Shown piece after piece: positions 62,063 to 64,000 of a DNA stretch of 64,000 nt. How positions within the stretch are numbered: the stretch's first letter is position 1; each line of letters opens with the position of its first letter. The stretch comes from Scenedesmus sp. ARA3 (taxonomy: Eukaryota > Chlorophyta > Chlorophyceae > Sphaeropleales > Scenedesmaceae), in assembly GCA_004335835.1 (NCBI GenBank), contig RWJK01001839.1, positions 1 through 64,000 of the forward strand, given 5' to 3'. The notes under the pieces are model-generated. The model was not told the origin of the DNA. It saw only the letters and a program-made list of their open reading frames with translations, and made no database searches. A program made the position numbers and the translations under genes.

Positions 62063-63878
62063 TCATCCCGCTATTCCTTCTGCCTGGCGTGCGGCCAGCG
62101 CGTCCCTGCCAGCTGTCGCCACCAGCTCGCAGTCAGCGCCCGGCAGCGTGGCCAGCACCGCAGCAAACAGGCTGCTGAACAGAGCCCGCACGCCGCGCCC
62201 GCTGGCAGCAGATACCTGCAGCCACCACGCACGCGCCGCGTTGTTTATGGACTCCATCCAATGTTGATGTGAGGCTGCTGTGCAATGCTGCTGTAGTAAG
62301 CTAGTGGAGCCGGTTGCTTTGCAGTTGTGATGCTATAAGCTGGAGACTCTCCAGCTTTGCAGTTGGGGTGATCTCACGCAGCGCAGCATGTGATGTGCAG
62401 CACAGCTGCAGCTGCGAGGTGCAGGCAGATTCCTGCAAGCTATGCACCTGACATAAGCAACATGTATATTCATGCCCTCAGGCAGGTATTGCCATACAGT
62501 AAGTCGCCGCGTGCTGCTGCTGGCGTTGCAGGTCGCCAACATGCGATGACACGCGACATGGCAAGCATAGTAGCATGGGCCCGCTCCCGTACACGCCCCT
62601 GCTGCAGCGCTGCTTGCACTTGAACATGCTGCCCCCATGGCCCCACCGCATAGTACGGCATGTTACTGCTGCTGCAGTGCTGCTGTTCCCCGAGCCCAAT
62701 TTGAAGTACGGCTGCCGCGGCTCACGCATGCATGCATGTTACTGCTGCTGCGATGCTACTGCCTGCCGTGCCCACCTCGTAGTATGGCATATTGTGTGCC
62801 AGCGCCCAGGCCCTGCCCTCTGCCTCTGGCACCTTGCGGCCGGGCAGGTCCACCTTGGTAGCAGCCACAAACACCACCTGGACGCAGCACAGATAGACAC
62901 GCAGGAGGCGCAGCTGCTGTCGACCTATGCAGCTCACTGGGAGCAATAGTGCAAAACACATCAACTGCACAACTAGAATTCATCCACGATGTTTGGTGGT
63001 GCACCGATACTGCTGGGCCTCCTGCAGCCAGCCGCGCTCGTGCTAGCTGAACACACCTCAGCTTGCTGTGACAGCACAAACAGAGCCCACCCACCATGTT
63101 GGGCGGTGCGCCATACTGCTGGGCCTCCTGCAGCCAGCTGCCCAGCGCCTCAAAGCTGGTGACGTCATACACCAGCAGCGCGCCCGCTTCATACAACATG
63201 CAATCTCGTTGTCAACAACAGCACAAGCGCATTCAACCCACCATGTTGGGCGGTGCGCCGTACTGCTGGGCCTCCTGCAGCCAGCCGCCCAGCGCCTCAA
63301 AGCTGGCTCGGCTGGTGGCGTCGTACACCAGCAGCGCGCCCTGGCCCTCCTTGTAGAACTCGTTGCGCACCTCCAGGTAGGCTGGGGGCCCCGCCAGGTC
63401 CCACAGGTTAACGCGCACCTTGCAGGAACGGCACAATGGTCAAGGTGAGGCAGGAGCGGGACAGATGGCCATGTGGGAGGCAGAACACGGGCGGCCTATT
63501 TGACTGGTAATGCCCACTGAACGCGTATCAGATTGGAGCTGTAGCATGACTGTAAGCTGGGGTAGGTGCTTGGGCGCCTTGAGCTGCTGCAAGGGTGCCT
63601 CACTGAGCCACACCTGCTCTGCCACCTCCGAAGTGATGAGCCAGGGAGGCGGCTGCATGGACCTGCACTGCCACACTGCTAGCAGTCGCTAGCTGACTGA
63701 CGCAACAACACTGGCCCATACTTGCTACCGGTGTGCTCTGCAGCACCACACGCTGCTGCTGCGCTGTGGCTTTGCGTAGGTGTGTCCCACCTCGTGCTCT
63801 GCAAACTGCACCGGCTTCACGCCATAGTCGACTCCTATGGTGGGGATGTACTTGCTGATGAACTTCTCCTCACAATAC
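62063..63878 (-). CDS. RJL: RJL/RBJ-family small GTPase, 3' part (5' exons off window)
   Basis: Ras-superfamily G protein related to animal DNAJC27/RBJ. Exons seen: 63878-63791, 63418-63242, 62877-62776, 62215-62063 with agreeing phases, ~173 residues. The exon(s) carrying the P-loop (G1) must lie beyond the right edge. Visible features: switch-I/G2 region YCEEKFISKYIPTIGVDYGV, G3 as LWDLAG (followed by PP, not the usual catalytic Gln), VRNEFYKEGQGALLVYDATS typical of RJL, G4 as ATKVD (Thr in place of Asn), and G5 as VSAASG. The frame stops ~50 residues after G5 with no DnaJ domain, unlike the animal protein. The family is thought to be linked to flagella, which is inference here. An intronic echo follows exon 63418-63242. 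Confidence 0.85.
62980..63165 (-). repeat. Two echoes of RJL switch-II exon end
   Basis: Copies of the exon 3' part (Leu-Val-Tyr-Asp...Phe-Glu-Ala-Leu-Gly...Trp-Leu-Gln-Glu-Ala-Gln-Gln-Tyr-Gly-Ala-Pro-Pro-Asn-Met plus donor) lie 146 and ~253 bp downstream in gene sense. The first keeps the reading frame. It has silent Tyr changes, Gly to Ser, Ala to Val and a nine-base in-frame deletion relative to the used exon. The second is degraded. Confidence 0.88.
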
Positions 63879-64000
63879 CTGGTCAATTATCAGATGCAGG
63901 AGCAACACATGCAGCAGCTCGCTGGCAGTGCAACTGTGGCAAGTGCCTGGCATCCCTCATGATATGAGACAGGGCGTGACCACTGCTTGATGATTGCATA
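63879..64000. other. Window edge inside the RJL gene
   Basis: Intron sequence upstream of the first visible RJL exon. No P-loop-encoding sequence is seen in it. Confidence 0.5.

Overview
The window looks like nuclear DNA of a green alga, most likely Chlorophyceae (Chlamydomonas/Scenedesmus-like). The genes are intron-rich with GT-AG introns. CAG/CTG microsatellites are everywhere, as polyglutamine or polyalanine in proteins and as (CTG)n runs in introns. TGTAA-type poly(A) signals occur downstream of several genes, and the gene set is plant/plastid-like: plastid aspartate/prephenate aminotransferase, CRT-like plastid transporter, plastid outer-envelope porin and eukaryotic glutamine synthetase. 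All functions are read from translated exons by eye; no database search was run.

Layout. 2.8-5.1 kb (+): glutamine-rich protein with an acidic activation-like segment. 10.1-15.8 kb (+): nine-exon cytochrome P450. 18.5-20.5 kb (-): OEP24-like beta-barrel. 22.3-23.5 kb (-): small HIG1-domain protein, divergent from the aminotransferase at 24.3-29.2 kb (+). 30.4-32.3 kb (+): Q-rich coiled-coil protein. 36.5-39.9 kb (+): CRT-like transporter. 41.2-45.9 kb (-): coiled-coil protein with an IQ-like segment, possibly with a further 5' exon at 46.7-47.0 kb, divergent from a NuA4 EAF6 homologue at 47.2-49.1 kb (+). 51.0-54.6 kb (-): glutamine synthetase. 57.9-60.8 kb (-): unrecognised Q-rich protein. 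62.1-63.9 kb (-): 3' part of an RJL/RBJ small GTPase whose 5' exons lie outside the window. The stretches between (up to 5 kb) show no gene I can support. The genes do not form a pathway cluster. Glutamine synthetase, the aminotransferase and the CRT-like (thiol/glutathione-type) transporter all touch nitrogen or amino-acid metabolism, but their proximity is probably chance.

The striking feature is architectural. Introns and 3' flanks of nearly every multi-exon gene contain tandem 'echo' copies of the edge of the neighbouring exon, usually with its splice site, at a recurring spacing of about 95-130 bp (very often 118-125 bp). I see this in the P450, OEP24-like, aminotransferase, CRT-like, EAF6, glutamine synthetase, 58-60 kb and RJL genes. 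In several arrays the echoes differ from the used exon only by synonymous codon changes, which simple decay of dead duplicates does not predict. This is the best candidate here for an undescribed phenomenon: recurrent short tandem exon-edge duplication with exon turnover, alternative use or homogenisation. A second pattern is that many 3' splice sites sit at the end of a (CTG)nCAG run.
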